Part shown: positions 61,954-64,000 of the stretch, one piece after another | Position numbering within the stretch: position 1 is the stretch's first letter | Layout: every line of letters begins with the position of its first letter | Assembly (NCBI GenBank): GCA_000620945.1 | Contig: JHZO01000004.1 | Location: 434,001 to 498,000, forward strand | DNA length: 64,000 nt | Direction: 5' to 3' | From: [Clostridium] viride DSM 6836 | Lineage (GTDB): Bacteria; Bacillota; Clostridia; Oscillospirales; Oscillospiraceae | Made by a program: the position numbers and the translations under genes | The notes under the pieces: model-generated | The model's input: only the letters and a program-made list of their open reading frames with translations | Told to the model about the DNA's origin: nothing | The model's database searches: none

Positions 61954-61986
61954 GCTAAGTCGGAAGAATCCGTCTTAGCTTTTTCT
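61954..61986 (+). terminator. Rightward terminator with no upstream gene
   Basis: An 11-bp stem with one mismatch (GCTAAGTCGGA, partner at 61969-61979) with an AGAA loop is followed by TTTTTCTC. The only genes upstream are leftward, so it should end a small RNA or act as an attenuator. Confidence 0.65.
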
Positions 61987-62009
61987 CATTTTGGAATGCA
62001 ATTTATTGC

Positions 62010-62032
62010 ATAACCATGGACAACCGTTCATA
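62010..62032 (+). promoter_or_regulatory. Possible sigma-E promoter for spoIIIAC
   Basis: ATA (62010-62012), a 16-bp spacer and CATAGATT (from 62029), against the sigma-E pattern ATA-N16-18-CATACAAT. The leader would be about 127 bases. spoIIIA operons are sigma-E dependent in Bacillus. Confidence 0.4.
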
Positions 62033-62091
62033 GATTTGAGGCATGTACTACTTGTGAATGGTCGATTTGAGTGCAAAAGGAAGTGAAACAA

Positions 62092-62148
62092 ATGATGGAA
62101 AAAAATGAGACCATGAGTTTTTGGATTAGCTCAGCGATTTCATTTTAA
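62092..62148 (+). CDS. Possible 18-residue peptide upstream of spoIIIAC
   Basis: An 18-codon frame (MMEKNETMSFWISSAISF) has AAGGAAG 8 bases upstream of its first ATG and ends 21 bp before the spoIIIAC ATG. It has no family match that I recognise. It may be a leader peptide or chance. Confidence 0.25.
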   Translation: MMEKNETMSFWISSAISF

Positions 62149-62169
62149 AGAAGGAGGAGAACAAACGCG

Positions 62170-62364
62170 ATGGAGATTGATCTGATTTTTAGAATCGCTG
62201 CCATTGGAATCATTGTTGCCGTACTACATATTGTGCTGACACAATCCGGGAAATCGGAGCAAGCTCTTTTGACCAGTCTAGCCGGACTCATTGTCGTTCT
62301 GATGATGGTGGTCAAGGAGATTAGCAATCTCTTTGATTTGGTCAAAACCTTATTCCATCTCTAA
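62170..62364 (+). CDS. spoIIIAC: Stage III sporulation protein SpoIIIAC
   Basis: A 64-residue protein with two membrane helices (about 5-24 and 33-55), matching SpoIIIAC (DLIFRIAAIGIIVAVLHIVL). It is part of the SpoIIIA channel between mother cell and forespore. GGAGGAG lies 10 bases upstream. The usual preceding genes spoIIIAA and spoIIIAB are not upstream. Confidence 0.92.
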   Translation: MEIDLIFRIAAIGIIVAVLHIVLTQSGKSEQALLTSLAGLIVVLMMVVKEISNLFDLVKTLFHL

Positions 62365-62368
62365 GGCT

Positions 62369-62752
62369 ATGGATATACTCCAATTAGGTGCTTTGGGGAT
62401 AGCCGCTGCGCTATGTGCGCTGGTGGTTAAGCAGAAGGCGCAGGACATTGGAACCGTCTTGGCTCTGGCTGCCTGCGCTGCCCTTATGATTTCCATTCTA
62501 CCTGCTTTTGAAGAAATCAAAGTCATGATACACGGGATGGGTCAAATGGCAGGACTTTCTGAAGTCATTATTACACCCGTTATCAAAACCGTTGGCATTG
62601 CCATTGTGACCAAACTGGCAGCCGAGGTATGCCGTGATGCCAAAGAAAACGGAATTGCCAGCTTTGTCGAGCTGGCAGGGGCCACGGCAGCCATTCTGAT
62701 TGCGCTTCCACTGCTAAACATGCTTCTGGAGCTGATTGGAGGTCTCCTATGA
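62369..62752 (+). CDS. spoIIIAD: Stage III sporulation protein SpoIIIAD
   Basis: A 127-residue protein with several membrane helices (MDILQLGALGIAAALCALVV; ATAAILIALPLLNMLLELIG). ATG 62369 lies 5 bp after spoIIIAC; a longer frame from 62333 would run back into spoIIIAC. It is a SpoIIIA channel membrane component. Confidence 0.92.
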   Translation: MDILQLGALGIAAALCALVVKQKAQDIGTVLALAACAALMISILPAFEEIKVMIHGMGQMAGLSEVIITPVIKTVGIAIVTKLAAEVCRDAKENGIASFVELAGATAAILIALPLLNMLLELIGGLL

Positions 62753-63858
62753 AGTGGAAACGATGTATGCTTGCCGCATTCGGACTACTAATACTTGTGT
62801 TTGCCATTCCGGCCAGTGCGGTGGAAACCGATGCCATCTGGCAGGAGCAATCGGACCTGTTTTCCGTTCCGGAGCTCCAAAAAGCGGGGGAGGAGTATAC
62901 GGGCAAAGTAGAAGTTGGGGCAAACATGGATGTGGACAATATCCTAAAAAATATCTTTGAACAGGGAAAAGAGTCCGCACAGGATATCCTAAAGCATGCC
63001 CTACGTAGCTGTTTAGTATTACTGACCATTGTGCTGCTGTTTGGCTTGGCAGAAGGCATGAAGGTGGGGACAAGCAGCGGCTTCCCGGTCCTGGGTCTTG
63101 CCGCAGCCTTGGCCATTACCGTGGTGGCTGTGGGGGATATGTATACCTTGGTGGGGATGGGACGAGAGTCCATGGAAAACATGCAGACTTTTTCCAAGGT
63201 GTTGCTGCCTTCGGTGGCGGCCGCCACGGCTGCATCTGGTGCACCGGGCGCTGCCATTGCCAAACAATTAGCAACGGTGCTCTTTTCAGACTTTTTTATT
63301 ACACTCATCAATAAATTGCTACTGCCGCTGACCTTTGCTTACATTGCGGCCTCGGTTGCATACGCTGCCGTTGGCAACGATGGACTCAAGCGTATGGGGG
63401 CCTTTCTCAAATGGATGGTCAATACCATGTTGGGGGCATTTCTCCTAGCCTTTATTGCCTATCTTAACATCAGCGGAGCTATCGCAGGCAGCACTGATGC
63501 CACAACTGTGAAGGCAGCAAAGTTTACGGTATCCAATATGGTGCCGGTGGTGGGCGGCATCTTGGCGGATGCGGCAGAAACGGTACTGGTTGGAGCGTCC
63601 ATGCTACGAAACGCCATTGGTGTATTCGGAATGCTGGCCGTGTTGGCAATGTGCCTGATTCCATTTTTACACTTGGGCGCACACTACCTTGCGTATAAAG
63701 GAACGTCAGCCTTGGCAGCGACGGTGGCAGACAGCAGAACCGCGGGCCTGATCGATGCCATAGGCAGTGCATTTGGACTGGTTCTTGCGATGACAGCTTC
63801 CTGTGCCATGCTGCTCATCATCTCCATGGTTTCTGCCATTTCCATGGTGACGGGATAG
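62749..63858 (+). CDS. spoIIIAE: Stage III sporulation protein SpoIIIAE
   Basis: A 369-residue protein with an N-terminal signal-like helix (about 5-24) and about seven further membrane helices. It overlaps spoIIIAD by 4 bp. SpoIIIAE is the largest membrane protein of the SpoIIIA-SpoIIQ channel. The length is normal. Confidence 0.93.
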   Translation: MKWKRCMLAAFGLLILVFAIPASAVETDAIWQEQSDLFSVPELQKAGEEYTGKVEVGANMDVDNILKNIFEQGKESAQDILKHALRSCLVLLTIVLLFGLAEGMKVGTSSGFPVLGLAAALAITVVAVGDMYTLVGMGRESMENMQTFSKVLLPSVAAATAASGAPGAAIAKQLATVLFSDFFITLINKLLLPLTFAYIAASVAYAAVGNDGLKRMGAFLKWMVNTMLGAFLLAFIAYLNISGAIAGSTDATTVKAAKFTVSNMVPVVGGILADAAETVLVGASMLRNAIGVFGMLAVLAMCLIPFLHLGAHYLAYKGTSALAATVADSRTAGLIDAIGSAFGLVLAMTASCAMLLIISMVSAISMVTG

Positions 63859-63868
63859 GAGGGGCAAG

Positions 63869-64000
63869 ATGGACTTTATGCGAAACTGGATTCTTTCGGT
63901 CACGGTCTCTGCCATGATCATTGCCGTTGCAGAGAGCCTGATGCCACCCGGTACGGTCAAGAAGGTTGCGCGGCTAACCGGAGGCCTGGTGCTGATGCTG
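63869..64000 (+). CDS. spoIIIAF: Stage III sporulation protein SpoIIIAF, partial
   Basis: The first 44 codons of an open frame that runs off the window, starting MDFMRNWILSVTVSAMIIAV with AGGAGGGG upstream. The N-terminal membrane helix, with AESLMPPG and KKVARLTGGLVLML after it, and its position after spoIIIAE fit SpoIIIAF. Confidence 0.85.
   Translation, partial: MDFMRNWILSVTVSAMIIAVAESLMPPGTVKKVARLTGGLVLML

Noticed and set aside
1-64000. tRNA, rRNA or CRISPR array
   Set aside because: No cloverleaf-like T-arm, rRNA sequence or regularly spaced direct repeat was seen.

Overview
The window is chromosomal DNA of a motile, endospore-forming Firmicute, most likely a member of the Clostridia. 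Three things point that way: a mother-cell sigma-K gene split by a skin-like element, part of a spoIIIA sporulation operon, and a nearly complete Gram-positive flagellar/chemotaxis gene set with CheC, CheD, CheV, FliY, FlbD, FliW-CsrA and YviE-type genes. No rRNA, tRNA or CRISPR array was seen.

Region 1 (1-4.0 kb) looks like the right end of a skin-type element. A large serine recombinase ends inside the pentamer AATGA at 3561-3565. The 3' half of sigK (region 4) continues directly from that pentamer, while the 5' half of sigK is absent and must lie left of the window. A LysM/proline-rich repeat protein gene left of the recombinase is probably element cargo. Region 2 (4.0-9.2 kb) is mixed: a possible structured RNA with its own terminator, an APC-family amino-acid permease, a lipoprotein gene paired with an FtsE-like ATPase that has no permease, and a membrane-anchored C39-like peptidase.

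Region 3 (9.2-53.8 kb) is the motility region. The fliD-fliS-fliT set runs leftward from a sigma-D-type promoter. Divergent from it is an unusual pair, a ParA/Soj ATPase and an acidic protein with a C-terminal ComFB-like domain. A leftward operon of about 26 kb (flgB at 40.3 kb to 14.35 kb) starts at a strong sigma-A promoter. It encodes the rod, MS ring, switch, export gate, hook, stator, sigma-D, CheC, CheD, CheV and an EAL-HDOD protein; flhF, flhG and fliL are not found. A second leftward block (50.5 to 40.7 kb) carries cheA-cheW-cheR-cheB and then flgM-flgN-flgK-flgL-yviE-fliW-csrA. Facing cheA is a rightward four-gene operon: a FliK-like protein, FlhX (a free FlhB C-terminal domain) and two PilZ-type proteins, so export switching and c-di-GMP sensing sit together.

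Region 4 (53.8-64 kb) holds a leftward housekeeping operon rapZ-yvcK-whiA-dnaE-cls, and rightward spoIIIAC-AD-AE-AF (cut by the window end). spoIIIAA and spoIIIAB are not upstream of spoIIIAC.

The best candidates for new biology are the split sigK/skin-like junction with LysM cargo, the ParA-ComFB pair, the FliK-like/FlhX/PilZ/PilZ operon, and a FliY whose linker carries two copies of a CheY-docking-like motif. All calls come from reading the sequence; no database search was run.
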